9,232 nucleotides of DNA from Beijerinckiaceae bacterium (GTDB lineage Bacteria; Pseudomonadota; Alphaproteobacteria; Rhizobiales; Beijerinckiaceae). The stretch's first letter is position 1. Each line of letters begins with the position of its first letter. The notes beneath the pieces are model-generated. The model made no database searches and was not told the DNA's origin. It saw nothing but the letters and a program-made list of their open reading frames with translations. The stretch is taken from contig CANCSY010000115.1 of the NCBI GenBank assembly GCA_947380915.1, forward strand, positions 1 through 9,232. Reading direction: 5' to 3'. A program made the position numbers and the translations under genes. This document shows positions 1 through 6,659 of the stretch, piece by piece.

Positions 1-383
1 GAAATTTGCGCGCGGCGGGTCACGAGTATCAGGCGCCCGCTCCAGTTCGCCTCGAATTCCGACCAAGGGCGGATCATGGGCCGCACGTCGGTCATGCACT
101 GGCAGAACACGCCATCCTCTGCGAGTTTGCCAACCACCATGACAGAACCATCGCGCATCATGGCGAGGGCGGGGAAAGGGGTATGTTGCAGCTTGTCAAG
201 GCTGGAGTTTACCGCCTTGACCTTGACAGGAAAGCGCCTCGCGGCGCGAAGCAGATCCGTCTCCGAAAGAGCGCCAACGGCGCCTGCGTCATGAACAATC
301 TGTGTTGCGTCGGCGGCAAGACCGAGCACCTGCAATATCAATGCAAGCGCCCATGCGCCTTGGTCGTCTGAAGGTTGGGTCAT
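1..383 (-). CDS. Type I secretion ABC exporter (HlyB/LapB-like), N-terminal fragment
   Basis: This is the inner-membrane ATPase/permease of a type I secretion system, cut by the window edge: 127 codons are visible from ATG at 383, with no stop. The visible part matches the N-terminal C39-peptidase-like domain of HlyB-type exporters. It has a WALALILQVLGL helix (residues 11-22), LSETDLLRAARRF (39-51), the VKAVNSSLDKL strand-helix (56-66), PFPALAMMRDG (69-79), WSEFEANWSGRLILVTRR (107-124) and AQI at the edge. No cysteine occurs before residue 94, and the usual His of the HFVV-type motif is Val81, so the domain is a non-catalytic, substrate-docking version. The gene lies 164 bp downstream of the RTX-protein gene on the same strand, which makes that protein the obvious cargo. 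Family knowledge: PrtD/AprD/RsaD exporters lack this domain, so this is the HlyB/LapB type. No good ribosome site is seen, but a TAG stop in frame about 40 bp upstream, with no other ATG between, supports this start. The membrane and ATPase domains lie outside the window. Confidence 0.85.
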   Translation of the reverse strand, partial: MTQPSDDQGAWALALILQVLGLAADATQIVHDAGAVGALSETDLLRAARRFPVKVKAVNSSLDKLQHTPFPALAMMRDGSVMVVGKLAEDGVFCQCMTDVRPMIRPWSEFEANWSGRLILVTRRAQI

Positions 384-456
384 GTTGGCGCGCCAAACGA
401 GTACACTTTTGCCAAGTCTTAGGCGCTAATGGTTAAAGTTTTACAGCACAACAATA

Positions 457-490
457 AAAGCCGATTTTCGCACAAACGAAAATCGGCTTT
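457..490 (-). terminator. Rho-independent terminator/attenuator hairpin
   Basis: A perfect 14-bp inverted repeat (457-470 with 477-490, arms AAAGCCGATTTTCG and CGAAAATCGGCTTT) has a 6-nt loop. Read on the minus strand, the stem runs into TTTTATTGTTGT, a short, interrupted T-run. It lies 58 bp past the stop of the surface-protein gene and about 75 bp before the exporter start. Partial read-through would give low exporter expression from the strong upstream promoter. No separate exporter promoter was recognised. Confidence 0.75.
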
Positions 491-503
491 GCCAAGGTTG
501 TGT

Positions 504-540
504 TGAGGCGGACAGGTTTGGTTTTAACCTGTCCGCCTCA
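504..540 (-). other. Strong 3'-UTR stem-loop after the surface-protein gene
   Basis: A perfect 15-bp inverted repeat (504-518 with 526-540; first arm TGAGGCGGACAGGTT) with a 7-nt loop begins 7 bp after the stop codon at 548-550. No T-run follows on the minus strand, so by itself it is not a classic terminator. A stable hairpin hugging the 3' end of a long, highly expressed mRNA could block 3' exonucleases, or it could act together with the terminator at 457-490. The structure is seen directly; its function is inferred. Confidence 0.6.
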
Positions 541-547
541 GGATATG

Positions 548-3500
548 TCAGACGATGAAGTTGGAACTCGCGACAGCCGCCGCACCAGCCAACTTGATCA
601 CAGCATCGCCGGTCGCCGAGAACGCAGCGGTGGCGTCGTTGATCACTAGATAGCGGCCATTGTTACCGGGATCATTACCGTTATTCAGGGTGACCACCGT
701 GGCGCCATTGGCGATGAAGTTACTGGCGGTAGCCAAGGCGGCGGCAATATCGGTCGCCATGACGCCGGTGTTAGTAGTACTAGCCACGGACTTAAGATTG
801 GCTGAACTTATCGTACGCCCAATCTTGAACGAGTCCGTTGTTTTAAAGTCTTGGATCGTATCATAGGTGGCGGCGAGAGAGTTGGTCAAAGTCGTGTAAA
901 CGAAAGTGTTCGCTCCAGTGATGCCGCCCGTAATGTCGTCGGCTCCCTTACCGCCCGTGATCACGTCCGCACCCGTACCCGCCACAATGGTGAAGCCTTC
1001 AGTCTGCGTGCTGAGGTTCAACGTCGCACCAGCTATACCGGTGACATCGACTTTTTCCACGTTGGTGATCAGTGCGTTGCCGGCCGCGCCAAGAGCAGTT
1101 GCCTGCGCAGCAGTGGTCAACACGATTTGATCCGTGCTTCCCGCGCCACCATCAATCGTATCGCCGGTAGTGTAACCATTTATGATGTCATTGCTCTCAC
1201 CGCCAGTGATATTATCGGCGCCTCCCCCGCCGGTGATGTTATTGGTCCGGTGGTTCGTGCTATCGTTAGCGCCCTTGATGATGAAGCCCCCGGTCTGGCC
1301 AGTCAGGTCAATCGTTATATTGCCGCCTGCTTCATTCTGTGCGTCGATAATCTCGACGTTTTTGAGAAGAGTCGTGGTCAAAGCATAGGCCCCGCTGGCA
1401 GTGAGCACCAGTGTGTCGTTTCCAGCGCCACCGTCAATAGTGTCACCGGCGCTCCAGCCGGTGAAGGTGTCAGCTCCGACTCCACCTGTCAGCGAGTCCG
1501 CCTGGTCAGAAGCGCCAGAAATCGTATTTGCGCCCTTGCCACCCTTGATTTTGTTCGTGTAGCCCGAAGTGACGCCCTTGATATTGAAGCCTTCAGTCTG
1601 TCCACTGAGGTCCAGCACAACAGCCCCACCATTTGCGCTGGCGTCGATGATTTCGACGCCACCGATCAATGTATCTGCAACATTGCTCAGAATGGCAGCA
1701 CCGCTTGCCTGGAGAACCAGCTTGTCCGCAGATCCAGCACCACCGTCAATGGTATCGCCAGCAGTGTAGTTATTGATGATATCAATGCCAGCCCCGCCGG
1801 TGATCTTATCAGCCGCCGAACTCCCGGTGATATTATTGGTTGTAGCAGACGTCCCAAGGGACGCATTCGCGGCGGAGCCGCCAGCGACGATCACGTTGGA
1901 ATGGGTGTCCTCACCGATAATCGTAAAGCCCTCAGTCTGGTTCTGGAGATTGATCACAACACTGGTGGTCGCGCTGCTGAAGTCCAAGATTTCCACGTTT
2001 TGGATATCGCTGTCTTTTGCCGCATTCAGACCGGCGGTGGCGCCAAGGAGGACGTTGATTGTGTCGCTACCAGCAAGACCATCGACAGTGTCCCCAGCAG
2101 TAAAGCCATTGATCGTATCCGCTCCGGCGCCACCGGTGATCACATCGGCGCCCTTACCGCCGTTGATCGTGTTGGTGTAAGTGCCACTTGTGGTCCCGAT
2201 GATTGTGAAACCTTCTGCCTGTGCGTCGAGATCAATCGTGACATTGGCGCCTTTAGCGTGCGCGTCGACTGTCGTCACATTGATTATTTGGGCATCAGTC
2301 AAGCCACTCAAGCCTGCCCCGGCGCCAGAAGAGATGCCGATCGTCAGTGCAGGCGCAACATCCGTCGACATCCCGATTTTGGTGTAAACGCCGTTATAAG
2401 TCACATAGTCTGCGGCTTCAATGTTACCGTTCAAGGCAGAATTATCGCATTGCAACTCCACTTCGGAGATGATCCCATGCCCATCAGCCGTACCAAGGTC
2501 CGCATTCCCTGTATTCACAGCTGAATTCACGGCTGCAATATCGGCTGCTGTCACAACTAAAGTACCGCCTTCCGCGAGAGAAATGCCGTTTATGCCGTCC
2601 AGAGTTGCGGCCTGGGCGATAGTCACCTCATTCGCACCAGAGAGTTTTACGGCTGACACCTCCGCAGCGACGGCGCTCGTATAGAAGTTTGTTGTATCAA
2701 GGATATGAGCGGCGCTATCAACCAGAACCAAGTGAGAGTTGGCGGCGCCGAAGGGGGTCGCCAAGCCGAACAAGGCATCCAAATCCTTAGCCTGCGAGGC
2801 GGTAACTTCATTGGTCCCAGTAAGATGGACGGCGATCGCGGGGGTGTTAGCGACCCCCCAGGCGCCCAAAACCGAATTTGATTTCGCGGCTAGAAAGTTG
2901 GCCGCGGTATCGGTGATGCTGACCACCACAGAGTTGGTGTCTATATGGGCTGCGGTTTTAGCAGCCAATCTCAACGCACCAGCGACGTCGATGGTGGCGC
3001 CGCCACTCGCTAATTTTACATCAGTCGCAGCAGTCAGCGCGGTGGCCGCACCAACTGCAAGGATATTGGCGGCGGTATCATTCAACACTAAAGACGGGGG
3101 CGAGAACGGCAGCAACGCTAAAGCGGTGGTTACGTCAACCAAGTCGTCGGTGCCTGCGGTGGCGACAGTCAAAGTTACGGAACTGGCATAGGTCAAGTCA
3201 CCAGCGGTGACACCGGCAGCGGCAAACGCAACAGGCGTGTCCGAGACAGCAACGCCCTGCAGTTTTACTGGAAAGTTACCAGCAATTGCACTCAAGTTGG
3301 CGGCGGTGATTGGGCCACCACTGACCGTAACCGTGTTTGCTTTGACAAGGGTGAAGTCACTGCTAAGCCAGCCGGCCAGATTCGTCGCCGTATCTCTTAT
3401 TGTCAAGGAACCGTCGGAAATTTTGGAGGCGGTCCCATTCGCAAATGCCTTCTTAGCTTGATCAACCGTCAGATTACCAGTCACTGTAACTTTTGTTGCG

Positions 3501-5518
3501 ATCGACAGCGCAGCGCTTACATCACCAGCCGCCGCGATACCTAAATCAGTGGCGTCCCCTATAAGCTCGATCTCATTATTGGCGGGGGCCACGGTGAAAG
3601 TAGCAGCAGTGTAAGCTGTTTTAAAAGCCGCGAGGTCAGTGGCGTTTCCGGAGATTTTAAACTTCGTCGCCAGCTTCAAGGCAGTAGGATCAGTGGTGAG
3701 CACGCCAGTCAAAGACGAACTGCCCGTACCGACGATGCTATCCTCGACAACAAGGTTGGCGAAGGTCGCGCCGGTGTAACCGACCAAGCCCTGCAGCTGG
3801 ACGACCTGCGCCGCAGTTGCGCTGGTGACGTCCAGATGGCTCGCTTTGAGAACAGCCGCCTGATTGGCCGGATCCAGTATCTGCGTGGCTGTCCCAGTAA
3901 TGGTCAGGTGTCCGGCGGCCGAGAAGTTGCCTCCGGCCAAGGTAACCAACTTCCTCGCGTCGTCGGCGCTTACTGATGCATCGACGGAAAGCGTGACGCT
4001 GGTGGCCTTTGCAAGTGAAGGGTTTGCGGCGTTGATGGCGGTCAAGAGGTTGGCGGCGCTATCAACAACACTGAATTTCGTGGTCGGGCCATAGGTGAAC
4101 CCGGCCGTGGCCACCATTGTGGCAATCTCAGACAAGGCCACATTAGTGACCTCGAAGGAGGTTACAGATTTATAGGCAGTTACAAAACCGGCCTTTGCAG
4201 AAGCGGTACCGGTCGTCAGGGCGCCACGGATAGCGGCATAGGTATCGACGACCGCAAGGGTGGACCCCTTCTTGGCGCTAACCACCGGCACAGCTGCAGA
4301 AAGATCCGAAACCAATGCAGATGTCACGGCGAGAGATGTGGCCTTGGCAATAGTTGCGCTAGCCGCGTTGAGGGCGCTCCACGACCCAGTGATCAGCAAG
4401 GATGCACCGGTGGCGACGCTCAACAGACTTGCTCCGCCCAGACCAGTTGTCAGCGTCACAGCATCCGCGACCGCGAGCGTATTCGAACCCGTCAGCGAAA
4501 AGCCTGAATATCTGGCTGCGTTGCCTGCAGCAGTAAAGGTGTTGAGAGCTTGAAGGGCCGTCTTGTCTCCTGTGACAACCAGAGTCGCGCCCCCGGACAG
4601 CGCGGCGATGGAAGGCTGGAGCTTTTCATAGTCCGCCCTCGACACCGTATTGGCGACGCCATTCCCCGAAGCGCTGACCGTGATGGAGCCGCCGTTCTTC
4701 TTGGCGAAAAACACATTACTGGCGGCATAAACGGCCAGGAGGTCCGTGGCGGACGCCGAGAGACTGAAAGAACCACCGCCAGAAGAGAGGAACTTGGAGC
4801 CCAAACCCGCCAGAATCTTCGCCTGCGCCACTGTAAGAGTATTTGTGCTGTTCGCCGTCAACTTCACATCGGTGGCAGCAGCCAGGAGCGCAGCGTTCGC
4901 GGTGGTGGCGATGACATCGGCGGTGTCGACAATATGGAGTATAGATGAGGCGGCGCTGAAGTTTTTATATGCAAAAATCGTCTTCGCCTGGGCGATGTTG
5001 GCGGAGGTGACATTGAAAACTGTCGCCTTGGCCAAAGCTGTTGCGTCACCCGCAACAATCTGTGCGCCTGTACCCTGGATTGTCAGGCCGGCCCCTGTCC
5101 CGAGCTTGAAGGTCGCAAGCTTGATAATCGCCAGCGAAGTTGTATCCGACGCCAGATTTACGACGTTGCTCGAAGCAGCGCCGGTAAGGACAAGGCTGGT
5201 GGCCTTGGTGGCAATGCTCGAAAAGCTCTTGAAATTGGCTAAAGTGTCGGTGACAACCAGAGTAGCTGCGGTGTCCAGGATCGCCCCGGGCAGGCCCATG
5301 AGCCAGGCGGCGTCGGCGGCCTGGGTGCTGCCTGTAAGGCTGTTTGTGCCTGTGATTTTGACAGAAGAAATATTGAGGGCGTCTCGGAGAGTGTTAATCT
5401 TCGCACGTGCGAGTATCAGATTTGCCGCCGAACCGGTGAGGACCTGCTGGGCAATCCTGCGATTGGCCGAATAGTTGGAAAACGCGGTGTCGGCTGAGAT
5501 TCCGGTCACAGTAGCCAT
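548..5518 (-). CDS. Giant RTX-type secreted surface protein (S-layer or adhesin-like), 1656 aa
   Basis: This is probably a calcium-binding cell-surface protein exported by the type I system encoded downstream. There is no N-terminal signal peptide (it begins MATVTGISAD), Lys/Arg content is low, Ala/Thr/Ser content is very high, and I see one cysteine (1024). Residues 26-1000 form about 18 degenerate modules of ~57 residues carrying hhhxD(T/S)AANhh motifs, such as LVLNDTAANILAV at 810 and VSITDTAANFLAA at 866. Residues about 1097-1535 hold five blocks of RTX nonapeptide-like repeats (GGKGADVITGGAGAD at 1120-1134, TIDGGAGND at 1360-1368). Residues 1536-1656 resemble the C-terminal export region of serralysin and S-layer RTX proteins (ANTFVY, DTIQDF, YLVINDATAAF, DAVIKLAG) and end in NFIV, the hydrophobic tail expected of such substrates. 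GGAG at 5526-5529 supports the ATG. GC content is visibly lower than in the tup genes. Whether it is an S-layer subunit, adhesin or matrix protein cannot be settled from sequence; no enzymatic domain is seen. Confidence 0.85.
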   Translation of the reverse strand: MATVTGISADTAFSNYSANRRIAQQVLTGSAANLILARAKINTLRDALNISSVKITGTNSLTGSTQAADAAWLMGLPGAILDTAATLVVTDTLANFKSFSSIATKATSLVLTGAASSNVVNLASDTTSLAIIKLATFKLGTGAGLTIQGTGAQIVAGDATALAKATVFNVTSANIAQAKTIFAYKNFSAASSILHIVDTADVIATTANAALLAAATDVKLTANSTNTLTVAQAKILAGLGSKFLSSGGGSFSLSASATDLLAVYAASNVFFAKKNGGSITVSASGNGVANTVSRADYEKLQPSIAALSGGATLVVTGDKTALQALNTFTAAGNAARYSGFSLTGSNTLAVADAVTLTTGLGGASLLSVATGASLLITGSWSALNAASATIAKATSLAVTSALVSDLSAAVPVVSAKKGSTLAVVDTYAAIRGALTTGTASAKAGFVTAYKSVTSFEVTNVALSEIATMVATAGFTYGPTTKFSVVDSAANLLTAINAANPSLAKATSVTLSVDASVSADDARKLVTLAGGNFSAAGHLTITGTATQILDPANQAAVLKASHLDVTSATAAQVVQLQGLVGYTGATFANLVVEDSIVGTGSSSLTGVLTTDPTALKLATKFKISGNATDLAAFKTAYTAATFTVAPANNEIELIGDATDLGIAAAGDVSAALSIATKVTVTGNLTVDQAKKAFANGTASKISDGSLTIRDTATNLAGWLSSDFTLVKANTVTVSGGPITAANLSAIAGNFPVKLQGVAVSDTPVAFAAAGVTAGDLTYASSVTLTVATAGTDDLVDVTTALALLPFSPPSLVLNDTAANILAVGAATALTAATDVKLASGGATIDVAGALRLAAKTAAHIDTNSVVVSITDTAANFLAAKSNSVLGAWGVANTPAIAVHLTGTNEVTASQAKDLDALFGLATPFGAANSHLVLVDSAAHILDTTNFYTSAVAAEVSAVKLSGANEVTIAQAATLDGINGISLAEGGTLVVTAADIAAVNSAVNTGNADLGTADGHGIISEVELQCDNSALNGNIEAADYVTYNGVYTKIGMSTDVAPALTIGISSGAGAGLSGLTDAQIINVTTVDAHAKGANVTIDLDAQAEGFTIIGTTSGTYTNTINGGKGADVITGGAGADTINGFTAGDTVDGLAGSDTINVLLGATAGLNAAKDSDIQNVEILDFSSATTSVVINLQNQTEGFTIIGEDTHSNVIVAGGSAANASLGTSATTNNITGSSAADKITGGAGIDIINNYTAGDTIDGGAGSADKLVLQASGAAILSNVADTLIGGVEIIDASANGGAVVLDLSGQTEGFNIKGVTSGYTNKIKGGKGANTISGASDQADSLTGGVGADTFTGWSAGDTIDGGAGNDTLVLTASGAYALTTTLLKNVEIIDAQNEAGGNITIDLTGQTGGFIIKGANDSTNHRTNNITGGGGADNITGGESNDIINGYTTGDTIDGGAGSTDQIVLTTAAQATALGAAGNALITNVEKVDVTGIAGATLNLSTQTEGFTIVAGTGADVITGGKGADDITGGITGANTFVYTTLTNSLAATYDTIQDFKTTDSFKIGRTISSANLKSVASTTNTGVMATDIAAALATASNFIANGATVVTLNNGNDPGNNGRYLVINDATAAFSATGDAVIKLAGAAAVASSNFIV
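923..2230 (-). repeat. Five RTX-containing units of ~100 aa with QTEGFxI signature
   Basis: The units lie inside the surface-protein gene, residues about 1097-1532. Each opens with a variant of (D/N)L..QTEGFxIxG: DAQAEGFTIIG, QNQTEGFTIIG, SGQTEGFNIKG, TGQTGGFIIKG and STQTEGFTIVA. The glycine/aspartate-rich RTX stretch follows (ITGGxGADxITGG, then NGYTAGDTIDGGAG), then a VxNVEIID-type strand. The first four units measure 94, 113, 101 and 97 residues; the fifth is cut short by the C-terminal export domain. RTX nonapeptides of this type bind calcium in beta-rolls (family knowledge). Confidence 0.85.
2519..5443 (-). repeat. Array of ~18 degenerate ~57-aa modules
   Basis: The modules lie inside the surface-protein gene, residues 26-1000. 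Each starts with a strand-like hhhxD/G(T/S)A motif, seen at residues 26, 87, 145, 194, 251, 313, 374, 421, 482, 538, 589, 650, 705, 756, 810, 866, 930 and 987, a mean spacing of about 57. About halfway through most modules is a second strand-like segment of the type LAKATxVxLTG (IAKATSLAVTS at 390, LAKATSVTLSV at 502, LTAATDVKLAS at 828). It is often followed by a VTxAQAxxL helix-like stretch (LTVAQAKIL at 228, VTASQAKDL at 905, VTIAQAATL at 965). The weakest copies are those at 26, 251 and 589. Divergence between copies is high, so this is an old array. Confidence 0.75.
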
Positions 5519-5525
5519 TGCAGGT

Positions 5526-5529
5526 CTCC
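5526..5529 (-). promoter_or_regulatory. Ribosome binding site of the surface-protein gene
   Basis: GGAG on the minus strand lies 7 nt before the ATG at 5518 and fixes that start. This is the only well-spaced Shine-Dalgarno match near the N terminus. Confidence 0.7.
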
Positions 5530-5792
5530 ATTACGCTATACAAAGCCCCGGACCGAGGCGCGAACTCCGACGCTTTTTTGCGCTCTATCACCTAAAACGG
5601 CTCTCTTGAGGCGAATTTTAGCAGAGTTTTTTATTTATCTCTTTCTGCGTCGCCACTTAAGCTTAACAATAAATAGAAATGCATTTTTTTATTTACTTTA
5701 TCTTCCTCCTTTGATCCTTTTGGCTTGCCAGCCTCGTTCTCTATTAATTTCATTGCAGATCGCGCACTTCACTGAATCATTTGTCACGTCCT

Positions 5793-5884
5793 GGAAGCGA
5801 GACGCTCCAAGGGACTATGGTTCCCAGTCGCTTCCGCGCCACCCTTGCCAAACGTGGGCGGCAGGCGCTTTCCGCTTGTGGCGG
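5793..5884 (+). promoter_or_regulatory. Possible structured leader of the tup operon
   Basis: Three adjacent inverted repeats lie 80-170 nt upstream of tupB. The first is an 8-bp stem (GGAAGCGA 5793-5800 with TCGCTTCC 5828-5835) enclosing GGGA/TCCC (5811-5814, 5822-5825). The second is a bulged 9-bp stem (GCGCC 5836-5840 and TGCC 5846-5849 with GGCAGGCGC 5860-5868). The third is CCGC/GCGG (5872-5875, 5881-5884). If transcription starts near 5754 they would be in the mRNA. I do not recognise the known molybdenum-cofactor riboswitch in them. In GC-rich DNA such stems may also arise by chance. Confidence 0.3.
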
Positions 5885-5954
5885 CCCGATCAAATTCCAG
5901 CGCTCAACACCTGCTGTTCCAAAAGCGCGACATGTGATTGAATAGCGGTGTGTC

Positions 5955-5959
5955 AGGAG
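5955..5959 (+). promoter_or_regulatory. Ribosome binding site deciding the tupB start
   Basis: AGGAG lies 6 nt before the ATG at 5966. An in-frame GTG at 5948 lies upstream of this site and has no comparable Shine-Dalgarno, so the ATG is preferred. Confidence 0.75.
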
Positions 5960-5965
5960 TGGTCG

Positions 5966-6658
5966 ATGGGTGAGGGAACAACTGCGTGGCAACTGATCAT
6001 GTCCGGTGATCCGACGCTTTACGCGATCGCCCTTCTTTCCCTGAAAGTGAGCCTCAGCGCGGCCCTGATCGCAGGGATTTTCGGCTTTCCCCTTGGCGCC
6101 CTGATCGCCTTTTCTTCCTTCCCCGGACGCAACGCGCTGGTTGTCCTCATCAACGCCCTCATGGGCCTACCGCCGGTTGTCGTGGGTCTTTGCGTCTACC
6201 TCGCCCTGTCGCGCAGCGGACCGCTGGGATCCCTTGGGCTGCTCTTCACCCCCACCGCCATGGTCATCGCGCAGGCCATTCTCATCACGCCGATCATCGC
6301 CGCCCTCACGCGTCAGACCATCGAAGATCTCTGGTCGGAGTACCGCAACGAATTGCTCGCCATGGGCGTCTCGCGCATGGGCTGTCTGGCGGCCTTGCTC
6401 TATGATGCGCGCGTCAGCCTGCTCACCGCCTTGCTCGCGGGTTTTGGCAGGGCGGCCGCCGAAGTCGGCGCCGTGATGATCGTGGGCGGCAACATCGACG
6501 GTTTCACCCGCACCATGACCACCGCCATCGCGCTGGAGACGTCCAAGGGCGACATGGCCATGGCCATGGGCCTTGGCCTGATGCTCATCGCCATCGTGAT
6601 CGCCATCAACGCCAGCACGTGGATCCTCTCATCCCTCACCAAAAGGCGGATGGGCTGA
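5966..6658 (+). CDS. tupB: Tungstate ABC transporter permease TupB
   Basis: TupB forms the inner-membrane channel for tungstate, working with TupC and TupA. The product is 230 residues, the usual size. Hydrophobic segments lie at about 17-50, 56-82, 95-115, 150-172 and 198-220, consistent with five or six membrane spans of the CysTW-type permease fold. The cytoplasmic EAA-like coupling loop includes EYRNELLAMGVSRMG (125-139), and the family-typical GRAAAEVGAVMIVGGNI lies at 161-177. NALMGLPPVVVGLCVYL (63-79) is also characteristic of tungstate permeases. The GTG at 5948 would add six residues, but the strong AGGAG site favours the ATG. The stop is followed after one base by the tupC ATG, implying translational coupling. 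Molybdate ModB is the main alternative, but these motifs and the neighbouring TupA argue for tungstate. Confidence 0.92.
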   Translation: MGEGTTAWQLIMSGDPTLYAIALLSLKVSLSAALIAGIFGFPLGALIAFSSFPGRNALVVLINALMGLPPVVVGLCVYLALSRSGPLGSLGLLFTPTAMVIAQAILITPIIAALTRQTIEDLWSEYRNELLAMGVSRMGCLAALLYDARVSLLTALLAGFGRAAAEVGAVMIVGGNIDGFTRTMTTAIALETSKGDMAMAMGLGLMLIAIVIAINASTWILSSLTKRRMG

Positions 6659-6659
6659 C

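Larger units (their letters stand above)
5519..5965. promoter_or_regulatory. Divergent intergenic control region
   Basis: These 447 bp separate the leftward surface-protein gene from the rightward tup operon and must hold both promoters. From about 5617 to 5760 the DNA is markedly AT-rich, with runs of A and T, unlike the GC-rich genes around it; this is typical of a strong promoter or a nucleoid-protein binding site. A weak sigma70-like pair for tup is TTGGCT (5720-5725), 16 nt, then TATTAA (5742-5747), four matches of six in each box. For the leftward gene I found no convincing -35/-10 pair. The reading frame at 5606-5941 (111 codons) crosses the AT-rich stretch, resembles nothing known to me, and is not called as a gene. 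Confidence 0.55.

Noticed and set aside
6..371. A 121-codon plus-strand frame at the left edge
   Set aside because: It is the antisense shadow of the exporter fragment, whose minus-strand translation matches the HlyB N-terminal domain along its length.
851..2524. A 557-codon plus-strand reading frame opposite the RTX region, with several shorter neighbours
   Set aside because: It is exactly antisense to the RTX repeats and arises from their codon pattern. It has no recognisable domain or ribosome site, while the minus-strand product has clear family motifs.
548..5518. The repetitive gene considered as an assembly artefact or pseudogene
   Set aside because: One open frame runs 1656 codons with divergent, non-identical repeats, an intact export-type C terminus and a good ribosome site.
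5637..5712. A perfect AAAGGAGGAAGA on the minus strand (5701-5712) followed by a 15-codon frame starting at 5684
   Set aside because: The gap of about 20 nt between GGAGG and ATG is too long for efficient initiation, and the peptide shows no leader-peptide signature.
5606..5941. A 111-codon plus-strand frame in the intergenic region
   Set aside because: It spans the AT-rich island and the inverted repeats, has no ribosome site, and its composition changes abruptly halfway. It is more likely control DNA.
5519..5965. The known molybdenum-cofactor riboswitch, or a CRISPR or tRNA in the gap
   Set aside because: I could not match the conserved riboswitch core by eye, and there are no regularly spaced direct repeats and no tRNA-like cloverleaf.
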